From NCBI RefSeq assembly GCF_010015585.1, contig NW_022985071.1, positions 323,542 to 387,541 on the forward strand: a DNA stretch of 64,000 bases, in the 5' to 3' direction. This document shows positions 11,253 to 20,900 of this stretch, one piece after another. This DNA comes from Eremomyces bilateralis CBS 781.70 (lineage: Eukaryota; Ascomycota; Dothideomycetes; Eremomycetales; Eremomycetaceae). The notes below the pieces were generated by a model. It saw only the letters and a program-made list of their open reading frames with translations. It was not told the origin of the DNA and did not search any database. The position numbers and the translations under genes were made by a program. Numbering within the stretch: position 1 is the stretch's first letter; every line of letters starts with the position of its first letter.

Positions 11253-12190
11253 CGGCTCTATCCAGCCTCTAAAGGAACGTTCGGGCGATGGACGGGCTAT
11301 GAAAGAGGAGGATATTGTCTCAGATCTCGACGTAGGACAGATCCCCTGTAACGAGCCCAGTGTTGCTACACGGCGTTGAGTTTGGTTCCAGGCAAGAGAA
11401 TTAGACAACCGAGTGCCTGCTCGGCCGAATTGGACGAGACACAAAAGCCGTCATCCACCCCACTCCAACCCGAAAGCTTGATTTCGTCCAAAAGATCTTC
11501 CAATATCAGACACTGCCCTTCTCGATGTTATCGAGTACCGAGCATGTCTACCTCCGCTCTCTATCCTGTCGATGCCAACGAAACAGGTCGCAGACATTTT
11601 CAAGCACTTTCCTCCCATCGCCCCAGACCTTGCCCTCCTACCTTCTCTACCCACCGTTGACAAGGGCACTGCCCCGTCCTCCGCATCTCCGGGAACGTCA
11701 CCATGTGACTCCATCACGATGCCACGGCAACCATCCTCACCCAATGGCGCAGGCGGAAGATAGTCTCTCTATTCCCTCCGTTGGATGTCGATCGGCTCCA
11801 CGTCGCCTCTGAACATCATCGCGAGTTCCGAGGCTCTTGGGGAACGGAGCTGGGTGGTGCGGTGAAGATGTTTTTCGGGGCTTGGAGGGATATGCGACGG
11901 GACGGGATATCTACGGCAACGGGGATCTGGAGGCCTATGAGATCGGGCGCAGGGAGATTCGGTGATGGTGAAGGGCGCGGAGGATGGTGGCACTTCGTGT
12001 TGTAACAAGTAGAACTGGCGTCACGCAGTCAACGGCCGGACGTTGGATCCTCAAGCGGGGGTGGGGAATGGCTATTTGCAAAAGACCAGGACAGCGTTGA
12101 AGGAACTACCGAAGGAACTGGTAGATTTCTATTCCCGTCGGCTGGCTAAGGAACTCCGGACTCGACGGATGAGCTGCTCCATCCACTCCA
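11253..12190 (+). pseudogene. Decayed JmjC domain, former C-terminal part of tyw4
   Basis: Directly after the tyw4 stop, pieces of the JmjC domain usual in long fungal Ppm2 proteins appear in order but in shifting frames. SPVLLHGVEFG is near 11354. DFVQKIFQYQTLPFSML is near 11480-11530 and VYLRSLS near 11550. KQVADIFKHFPPIAPDL follows near 11580-11635. ISGNVTM, a stop, then LHHDATATILTQW are near 11690-11755. LEGYATGRDIYGN is near 11883-11925 and LKELPKELVDFYSRRLAKEL near 12095-12160. Two stops fall where the family has Trp (near 11401 and 11705), and frame changes occur near 11575, 11680 and 11850. The HxD iron ligands are still readable in LHHD. No product is expected. Confidence 0.78.
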
Positions 12191-12427
12191 AAACACCATC
12201 CTGTACCTACACATCAATAGGACTGCCCTACACATGTTCACAGATCGAGAGAAAAAACCACGTTTCCTTCGAAGTGTTACTCGTTCATTACTGATGGTAC
12301 ACCATTGATGCTCGGGAGAAATTATCCTTCTCCGCCCAACGTGAATGTTTTTCAACTGCAGTGTATACACATCTTCTATGCTTCGTGATGCTGAGAACTC
12401 GTGACATGCCACCGATACCCGTCGCGC
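12191..12427. other. Convergent 3' region between tyw4 tail and PP2A
   Basis: A short region where the decayed tyw4 tail (+) and the PP2A gene (-) converge. It should hold the PP2A 3' UTR; nothing else is seen. Confidence 0.45.
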
Positions 12428-13514
12428 TCACAGGAAATAGTCGGGCGTTCGTCGGGAGACCATAGGCTCGCCCGCCCGCGGACATGGGTCGAATTGCAAG
12501 CTGGGGGGGATGTTAGGATGCGGATGGAGGAGTCGAGCGACGGGGACTTACAAAGTATACTTCAAGTGCTCGTCTATTTCCATGATTGCGGCCTGATTTC
12601 CGCAGCGATAACAGTAGTTCGGTGCTATTTCGCGTTAGTAATCGATGAGCGAGCCGCAAGAGCGGTGGCATACCTGAAAAGATGGTAACGACATTCCGGT
12701 CTTGAGACCAATTATACCCTTCCATGACCAGCTGGTGCGCACGCGCGACCAATGTCAGCCCGTTGTTATGATTGAATGCCTCCGAGATGTCCTGGCCGAA
12801 CGTGTACCCGGCGCCGCGCGGGGAGATCCCCCATCCGCATCGATCATCGGGATCCGACCACAGCAGATCGCACATAGGACCCTCATGCGGGACCTCCTGT
12901 ATCCGATCCAGGGCGCGGATGTTGTCGAGGGTGTCGATGCTCGGGCTCAGGCCGCCGTGCAGGCAGAAGATCTGATTGTTGATGAGGGCGGTGAGGGGAA
13001 GGTAGTCGAAGAGGTCGGTGAAGAACTTCCAGACGTTGGCGTTGCCATACTTGCGCAGGCACTCGTCGTAGAAGCCGTACACCTGGGTGATCTGGCGGGA
13101 CTCGTGGTTGCCGCGGAGGATAGTGATACGTTGGGGGTAGCGGATCTTCAGGGCGACGAGGAGGGTGACGGTCTCGACGGAGAAGTAGCCGCGGTCGACG
13201 TAGTCGCCCATGAAGAGGTAGTTGGTGTCTGGGTTGGGCCCGCCGATCTTGAAGAGTTCCATCAGGTCGTGGAATTGGCCGTGGATGTCGCCGCACACGG
13301 TTACGGGGCATTTGACGGGTTGCACGTTGGACTCCTCCTGGAGAACTTCTCGAGCTTTATCGCACAGCCGTTCGACCTCTGCCTCCGATAACTGCTTACA
13401 GCTCATGAGGCTGTCGATCCACGAGTCTAGGGTGTTGATGGAGGCGGGTTCGGAGTTGGACGTGATTTGTTGGACTTCCGGGGATCTCCCGACGTCTTCC
13501 ATGTTGGTATCCAT
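12428..13514 (-). CDS. Serine/threonine phosphatase PP2A catalytic subunit
   Basis: Three exons (12674-13514, 12552-12624, 12428-12500) join in frame to 328 residues. Introns are 49 and 51 nt, the first with branch TTACTAACG. The start is ATG 13514 ([10 protein letters not shown]); the reading frame before it has no ATG. Metallophosphatase motifs are all present: [39 protein letters not shown] and [10 protein letters not shown]. The protein ends in RRTPDYFL, the conserved PP2A tail whose terminal Leu is carboxymethylated and which recruits regulatory B subunits. That tail separates it from PP4/Ppg1 and Sit4 types. The N-terminal 20 residues are longer than in animal PP2A (309 residues), as in yeast Pph21/22. 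It acts in cytosol and nucleus in cell cycle and stress signalling. Confidence 0.95.
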
Positions 13515-14375
13515 GGTTATATTCGAACTCTCAGTAAATACGGGCAACGAGGCCGAAAGATCAGTGGTGACACCTCGAAACGGGACGGCGTGTGGATTGA
13601 ATTAGGTGGGTTGTGGTGTGAGGCCTGGAGGGAAGGGGGGAGCGATTGGGCATGTAGTAGCTGTACGTGGGTGATCGGAGAGGAGTTGAATAGACCTAAG
13701 CGTCGCACAAGGAGTCAAGGGTATCGCGAATGACGGGAAAAGAGACGATGGCAGCAAGAAGGGTGGATTATGTTATGGGGTTGACGACATGTTTTCGGAC
13801 ACAATCACATCAATCTGGACGAGTAGCGTCAGCCAGGAGCTGCCATGAATTCGGGGAGACGATTTTCCGTTCCGGAGACATGATCCAATCAACGTAGCGG
13901 AGATCTCCCGTCACAAGGCTGGAGTAATGGCTTGCTGCCTTGCTGACTTGCTAGTTGCTGCCTTGCTGCCTTGCTGCCCTGCTGCCTGGTATAGAAGTGC
14001 GGTATGGTTCGTGCAGCGGCCGAGGCACACCCCTGTCAAACTATGTGGCTGAAAAGTGGGACATGCGGAGGCTGGCACCAGCCCCTCCAAAGTGAAGCAT
14101 CGGGTGGTCGGTCGTAGTGAAGCATGATAATGCATTTCCTTGCTACTTCTCGACTGTTGTGCTTCTCTTCCTTCACCTACCCGTTGAACCAAACCTTACA
14201 GAATCACTCGTTGATACCAGCCTTTTTACTTGTCCACGTGCTTTACCGATCTCGCCGCATTCAGAAAGCCTAGGGAGGTGTCAAACTCCCACTTCCCATC
14301 GTCAGTTCACGATCCGGCTCACATTCCTCCAACAATCGGATCGGAATTCCCGCCCACTGGGCGCAGTCGATCGGA
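13515..14375. other. Bidirectional upstream region of PP2A and membrane protein genes
   Basis: This region separates two divergent start codons. Apart from a CTTGCTGCC repeat run at 13931-13988, I see no recognisable element. Confidence 0.5.
13931..13988 (+). repeat. CTTGCTGCC-type short tandem repeat
   Basis: Six to seven imperfect copies of a 7-9 base unit (CTTGCTGCC, CTTGCTGA, GTTGCTGC) lie in tandem about 420 bases upstream of the PP2A start codon. Confidence 0.7.
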
Positions 14376-15607
14376 ATGGCACGACCCCCTTGCATCGCAT
14401 CGCTCCCCAAATTCCTCGTTCTCCTCGCCCTCTCTCAACTCTCCACCACATCCCCCCTTCCCACCGACGTGATCATCGAAGACCACCCCGACTACCAGAA
14501 CCACACCCTCTCAAAGCGACAAGCCTGCGCCAATCCCTGCGGATGGGCCGGCCAGCTCTGCTGCGCATCGAACCAAGCCTGCTTCATCGACTCGAACAAC
14601 CAAGCGCAATGCGGGCAAAGTAGCGGATCTCAAGGCGGGCAACTACAAGGAGCGCCAGCAGGTGGATCGGGGTCCGATGGACAGTGGAAAACGTGGACCT
14701 CCACCTGGGTCGAAACGGATCTGGTCACGATGACCTCCGTCTACAGCTCCTACATCGCCGGCGCCCAAGCGACCGCCGCCCCAACCGGAAAGTCATGCCG
14801 TTTCGAACTCAATGAGTCGCCGTGCGGAGACATCTGCTGCGCGAGCGGGCAGTACTGCTACGACCACAATCAGTGCGCCGCCGCCGGTAACGCGGGCTAC
14901 ACCACCACCGGCATCCTCCCCCCGGCGTCGGTCCCACTCCGTCCGACCGGCGGAACGGGCGTCGTCACCACTGCCACCGTGGCGCCCACGACCACCGTCC
15001 CGTACGCCCCGCCTGTCGCGACCGGCGCAAACGTCGATGAGCCCCTGACCGGGACGGGAGGCGGCGGACTGAGCGGTGGCGCCATCGCCGGAATCGTCAT
15101 CGGCGTGCTCGCGGCGATCACCATCCTCATCTTCATCTGCGTGTGCTGCGTGGCGCGCGGCATGTTGGCCGGTGTCCTGGCGATCCTGGGTCTGGGTAAG
15201 AAGAAGGATCACCGCCATCACCGACGGTCCGAGTATATCGAGGAACACCATCATCGCCATAGCTCCGCGGGGGGTTCGGGTCGACGGTGGTATGGTGACC
15301 GACCGGCGCGGCCGGAGAAGAAGAAGACTGGATTGGGAGGGGCGACGGGGGTGGCGGCGGGACTGGCGGGGCTGGCGATCGCGCTGGGTCTCAAGAGGAA
15401 GCATGATCGGAAACATGCGAAGACGGAGTATTCGGGAAGCGATTACACCTATGGATCCGAGAGTAGTCCGAGTAAGTAAACCGGTTCATGACCGTTGTCG
15501 AGTCGATGCTAACAATGTGTTTAGGTAGCTTGAGTTCTTCAGATCGACACACTCGACGATCGTCACGACCGTCACGCCCGTCACATCCTCCATCACGACG
15601 ACACTGA
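14376..15607 (+). CDS. Cys-rich single-pass surface protein, function unknown
   Basis: Two exons (14376-15471 and 15525-15607) join across a 53-nt intron (GTAAGT donor, CGATGCTAAC branch, TTTAG acceptor) to 392 residues. Residues 1-26 look like a signal peptide. A Lys-Arg site at 47-48 (SKR) precedes the first Cys cluster (51, 55, 62, 63, 69, 79). A second cluster of eight Cys spans 141-167 with a similar pattern, including CGDICCASG. A Thr/Pro/Gly-rich stalk (about 172-230) leads to a hydrophobic segment at about 236-260. A basic, His- and Arg-rich cytoplasmic tail with a Gly/Ala/Leu patch and an Arg/Ser-rich end follows. The layout recalls fungal wall-facing membrane proteins of the Wsc/Mid2 kind, but the Cys pattern is not one I can name. 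Architecture is clear; function is not. Confidence 0.8.
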
Positions 15608-16260
15608 GGAGTGACGAGTGACGAGTTCCGAACGAACGGGAGATAATGGAAGGACGACTGATGGCATTTAGCAGCAGAGCATGGATGTCCCTTTTCGGGA
15701 CAATGGCGTTTAAAAGAGGCAGGCTGTGGACACCTCTGGTTCACAGCAAGGCCTCTTACCCTTTGCCTTTGTAAATCAGCTTTCTAGGGAATAATGTAGA
15801 TATGGGATGCCTTGGGCTATGAGCGAATCAGGGTCGGCAAATTGAGCCACGAAGGAACGAAATTCATCGAAAGGAGATTAGCTTTTTGCACGATCCTCAT
15901 ATATCGGAATTTGAGATGTGACACAAAATCTTCAAGCCTCAATCGATGGTGTACTGTATTCGGATGACCATGAGCAACGAAATGAGAATGGAACTGAGCC
16001 AGTGACGCACGTGAAACGTTGAAGTGCCTGACGGCCTGAGGTGTCATCTCAGTATCCGAAGATCCCCCGACGCTAGTAAGCTCCGCTTCCAACAGCCACT
16101 TCAGATCACGACTTCAGTTGCTTCACCTCTCCTCGACCGTCATCTCATTCAACCAACAGCCATTGCGTGCCATCCAGCCATCGCCGCATCGCCCCGTGCC
16201 CCTCTTCCCTATTCTCCAAATCCCACCATCCCACCCGCCTACACCACCCCCTTCCCAACC
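15608..16260. other. Intergenic region
   Basis: Downstream of the membrane protein gene and upstream of the complex I subunit gene. The short minus-strand frame at 15817-16092 has no family look. No RNA gene or repeat is recognised. Confidence 0.5.
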
Positions 16261-16688
16261 ATGCGCCTCCCCCGCCCCACCTCCACCGCCCTCTGCACCC
16301 TCCGGTCCCGCACGACCACGACCACCACCCCCCGCCGAACCTTCACCACTACCCTCCCCCGACCCAGCGGCGGCGAGCCCCACTACGAGCCCCCTTCCGG
16401 ATGGCTGTGGGGAATCCAGCCGGGCCAGAAGTACGAGAGCGAGGGATGGGAGAACGTGTTCATCTATGGGTTTATGGGGAGCTTTGGGCTGTTGGCGGTG
16501 GCGTATGCGTTTAAGCCGGATACGAGGTACGTTGATTTATTCCCATCGGCAGAGGGGCTGTTGATTCGGGGGGGTTGAGGGGACTGTTGGCTGATGGAAT
16601 TGGTTACAGCATCCAGACATGGGCGATCGAGGAAGCGCGGAGGCGGTTGGAGAAGGAGGGGATCTTGCCAGACCCGGATGCGGAGTGA
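16261..16688 (+). CDS. NADH:ubiquinone oxidoreductase ESSS subunit (NDUFB11-like)
   Basis: Two exons (16261-16526 and 16610-16688) join across an 83-nt intron to 114 residues. This is an accessory, single-span subunit of the membrane arm of respiratory complex I in the inner mitochondrial membrane. The first 35 residues are rich in Arg and Thr with no acidic residues, as expected for a mitochondrial import presequence. The family core follows: GGEPHYEPPSGWLWG, then a Glu/Trp-rich turn and one hydrophobic helix (FIYGFMGSFGLLAVAYAF). After the splice the Glu/Arg-rich tail SIQTWAIEEARRRLE follows. ATG 16261 is the only ATG that gives a presequence. Length fits the family. Confidence 0.85.
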
Positions 16689-17159
16689 TGAGAACAGGTT
16701 GATGTGACATACACGTAAGCTAAATCTCATCCTCTCAGCGTGCCGTGGATTGACGAGACAGGACCTAGAGCGACGGCATAGAGACCCGGGTAGATTTCTG
16801 TCATGGCGTTCAGCGGACATTTGGGTGACTCATTGATGGTGTTTCCGTCTATACATATTACCAAACCCTTGGAATTCGACGTTGCTTATCACTATGGTTG
16901 CTTCCTTGTGTTCTATTTGACGTACCTTGTGTTCGGCCATTCCCAGACGATTTTCTTCACGGGGGATCTTGATCATAGTGATCTATGACATGACATACGT
17001 TGACTCATAGCTTCTCTTTCTCGCCTATATATGCTCCATCACGCCAGGATCTCTCCGTCCACTACAATCCTCCCTACGTTTATCCTCACGTTTTCTCCCA
17101 CCTAACCAGATTTAAACACTCATCAACCACCTCCAGTTATCCACACCATCCATCCCACC
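16689..17159. other. Intergenic region
   Basis: Between the complex I subunit and the small Cys/His protein. It contains the leader of the latter, with pyrimidine-rich sequence just before the ATG. Nothing else is recognised. Confidence 0.45.
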
Positions 17160-17420
17160 ATGTGCATCCGTCTCGCCATCCACCACGCCTGCGGCCACCT
17201 CCGCGTCCTCGCCATCCCCTGCTCGGCCACCATCCCCTTCAAGACCTACACCCGCCAGATGATTCCCGGCTGCGCGGCGACGTTCCCGGGCTTCGAGCAC
17301 TATTTCAAGACGACGCTAGATTGTAGCATGTGTTCGGTGCTGGGTAAGGAAGAGGGGGGGAAGGGGAAGGGGAAGAGGCAGTGGGGACCGTGGGTTCTTG
17401 GGGAGGAGGGAGAGGATTGA
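17160..17420 (+). CDS. Small Cys/His-rich fungal protein, function unknown
   Basis: One open frame of 86 residues begins at ATG 17160 in a good fungal start context (CCCACCATGT). It opens MCIRLAIHHACGH. It then carries Cys at 20, 38, 54 and 57 with the spacing TRQMIPGCA and LDCSMCSV, and ends in a Lys/Gly-rich then acidic tail. Small proteins that begin Met-Cys, have a CGH box and later CxxC occur widely in filamentous ascomycetes without assigned function. Spacing of Cys and His suggests one zinc-binding unit, which is inference. A distal intron cannot be excluded. Confidence 0.5.
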   Translation: MCIRLAIHHACGHLRVLAIPCSATIPFKTYTRQMIPGCAATFPGFEHYFKTTLDCSMCSVLGKEEGGKGKGKRQWGPWVLGEEGED

Positions 17421-17999
17421 GGAGGGGAGTAGTTGGGGTGCGAGGGGAGAGAGGGGTTTGTGAAGGGATGGTTTTAGTAGAGGTTTAGGTGCTGCACGAC
17501 GGCTTGGGCTGATTAATTTTGAATTCTACAAATATCCATTGGGTGAGATCTGGCTACTAGATACCTTTGAAATGTTCCATAACTCAAATGACATTGTTCC
17601 GCGTTGTATAGCTCAGTAACGGTTTGCCTGATGAAGACACCATAGTGTTGGGTATCGACTTTGTCAAACCATCGACGCTGAGAATGCACAATAAATTGAC
17701 CAGTGATAAAAATTCGCATGAATTGAAGTGCTCGAAGGCAAAAAATGGGTATCAATGTTAGCAAGAAAAATACATGGAATGGCCAAAAGCCACCGCCATG
17801 GTCCACCGCGCCACGAGAAATATGGCAACGGCACCGAATGAAAATACCCAAAACGAATGAGCCGGGTATCCTTGATCATCACCGTATCGTGGAAACCGTG
17901 ATCGAGCCAAATGATCGAAAACGGGTGCGCACATCGTCCAACTCCACTGCCCATTGCCGTACCGCAGAAATGTAGCCTCGTAATTCCCTCGTCAATCCC
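17421..17999. other. Intergenic region
   Basis: Downstream sequence shared by the small Cys/His gene (+) and the giant WG-repeat gene (-). A hydrophobic minus-strand frame (17664-17954) has no splice support or family look, so it is not called. Confidence 0.45.
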
Positions 18000-20900
18000 T
18001 CATATCCCCAACTTCTTCAACCACCCCCCCGACTTCTTCACGGGTTGGGGCAGATCATAATGCGTCGACCTGCGCGCCCGATCCCGTCCCCGCTCCCGAT
18101 CCTCCCGCTTGCCATAGCCCCTCCTCCTCTCTTTCGCCTCTCGCCGCAACCGCTCCCCGTCACTCTCCTCATCCACCGCCCGCCCCACGTCCTCCGCCTC
18201 CGGATTCGGCTGATCATCCATCACCGTCCCTTCCAGCGGCGGTGGCGGCGGTGGCGAGCTATTCACGCTATGCACCCATGACGACGTCTTGTCCTTCCCC
18301 GACGACAGATACGGCCGCATCGGGTCGCTGCCCGCGTGCCGCGAACTTACCCCCTCTGGGACTGGCGCTGGCGCTGACGTCTTGCGCCGGCTCGACGGCG
18401 TCCGACCAACTTGCTCGCTGCGCCGCCGCGCCTTGCGCTCGTCGTGCCGCGCGCGTCGCTCCTCGTCGCTTGTCCGCGATCGATGCTCCGCATAACTTCG
18501 GCGCCGATCGGTATTTGGGCGTTCTCGCTCCCGCTCTCGCTCCCTCTCCCGCCGCCGCTCCCGCCGCTCGGTGTCCCGGCGCAAATCCTCCTCTTCCTGC
18601 CGCCGTTGCTCGTCCTCCTGCCGCCGCCGCTCTTCCCTTGCGGCGCGTCTCTCCGCTTTCCGGGCGGCCGCCTCCTCCTCGTCGCGACGGAGGCGGTCCT
18701 CTTCCCGTCGTCGACGGCGTTCGCGCCGGGCGTCCTCTTCGGCGCGGACGCGCTCAGCTTCGCGCTCGCGCTCGGCTCGGCGCGCGGCGCGGCGTTCGGC
18801 GCGGCGGGCTTCGACTTCTTCGGCGTCGGTGCTGGTCGTCGTGGCGCGGGTACCGTATGCGTCGGTGGTGAAGCCTTCGTCGTCGGTCGTTGCGCGACGG
18901 GAGGGTTTCTCGCGGCGGTTGTCGCGACGAGTGGGCTTTTCGCGGGACCGGCGATCGGGCGCTTCGGCAGCGCGCTTCTTGGCGCTGCTCATGCCGAAGA
19001 AGCTCATGAGGCCGCCACCGCCTGAGACGCTGGGCTCGCGGGGCTTGCCACTGCTGCCGGCACGTCGGGCGGTGGGGCCGCGGCGAGGGGTCTCGGCGAT
19101 GAAGTCACCGGCACCTATAGTAGTGTCGGGTGCTACGTCGGCCATAGCGGCGTCCTCCATTCCAGAGTCGACGAGCCTGGATTCCCGCTTTGACTTTCGC
19201 CTTCCCATCCAATCTGCACGAGACATCGGGGGCGGTTCGGCCGCATGAGCGACACCAGCATCGTCCCCGTCCTCCGTGTCGTCCTCGTCGTCCTCGTCGT
19301 CCAACGCATAGGGGTCTGGGACGCTCTTTCTCCGCTGCTTAGCACTCTTGCTCTGCGAGAGACCCATGATCTTTGCCGCCTTGTCCGCAATTTCGTCTTC
19401 CGGCGGAGTCGTCAGACCGGTAGGGGCGGTCGAGTCACGTCGTCGCTCGGACCGCTCGCGGGTCGACTTCGATCGCTGAGGCGTTGGGGTTCCGAAGAGC
19501 GACAAGCCACCGCTGGCGCGAGTCGATTTCGAACGACTCGGTGTTGCGGCAGTTGATGCGCGTCGCAACGCTTTCTCGTCGGACGATTTCCCGGCGTCAA
19601 CCTCGGTGGACTTCGATGATTTATCCACCGGCCGACGGGCCGATTTCGAGCGCGACAATGCCGGAGGCGCCATCTTTTCCTTCGGCGGAGATTCGGACTC
19701 GTCCTTGGACTTCTTCCGGGGCTCGGCAGGCTTCGGCGCAGAGCCCCAGAAACCCCAGGACGCCGTGTTGGAACTGCGGACGACCCGCGCGCGCTCTTTC
19801 TTGGCGGGGGTGGATGGTTTCTTTAGATCCTCTTCTATCTCTGGCGGCGGAGTCGGCAGCTTGCCTTCTTCGGGCTCCACCGCAGTTGTGCTTCCCGACC
19901 CTTGCGTTCCTTCTGTCGTAGCTGGCTCCGCTTTTGCGATGTTGTTCGGTGGTGACTTCGACGATTTGGTGGTCTTTTTGAGCGTAGACTTTCGGGCGAG
20001 TTTCGCTGAAGCAGCAGGCATTCTCTCCGCTTTCTTCTCGAGTTCTTTCTCTTCTTCTTTGGCAGGTTCCTCGTCTTCGTCGTCGTCGTCGGGGAATCCT
20101 CCAGGCACAGGAGAAGAGCTCTTTCGCGGCGGTTCGACTGGGATCTCGAGTTTCGATTCCTCGAGTAGTATATTAACTCCCTTCTTCTTCTTCGACTTCG
20201 CGACTTCTTTGGCAGTCTTCGGGGGTGGTTCGACAGGGAGCTCGACTTTCGGTTCCTCAGGCGGCGGACTCACTTCTTTCTTCTTCGACTTCGCCGTTTC
20301 TTTTGCGCCCTTCTTGAGTTTCTTGCTGGACACAACGACCTCAGGTTCTGGCTCTGGCTCTGGCTCTGGCTCTGGCTCTTCCACTTCGGGTTCGGGTTCA
20401 GGCTCGGGTTCAGGAATAGGCGCCTTCTTCTTCAACTTCTTCTCTTCCTTCTTGGTGAGTTTCTTGGACGTGGCTTTGGATGCTGAAGTGGCCTTTGTCA
20501 AAGTCCCCCAGTCATCGGCGACGGACTTGGGAGGAGGCGGGTCTTCGTCAGCATGGGGCGCGTCGTAGTCCGCGTCGCCTAGAAGGTTCTCGCCCGCGTC
20601 CGTGGCACCTTCCCTGTCATTGGCTGCTGCCTTGGATTTCGACAGGGGGTTGGTGGCGTCGGACTTAGCCGCTTTATTAGCGGATTTAAGCGAGATTCCC
20701 CAGAATGATCCCGCCTTGGCAGTTGTGGCTGCGGCTTCTTCCTTCTCGATCTCAGCCAAAGCCTCCTCCGCCGCTCTTTCCTCCTCCGCTGCTGCTTTGT
20801 CAGCCTCTTCCTTGGCCTTGGCCTCCTCCTCCTCTTTCTCCTTAGCAGCAGCTTCGGCCTTTTCCCTTTCGGCTTTCTCCCTGAGATACTTTCTGCGTGC

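Noticed and set aside
12702-13391. A 229-codon plus-strand open frame opposite the PP2A gene
   Set aside because: It is opposite highly conserved phosphatase sequence, Val/Glu/Ala-rich, with no motif.
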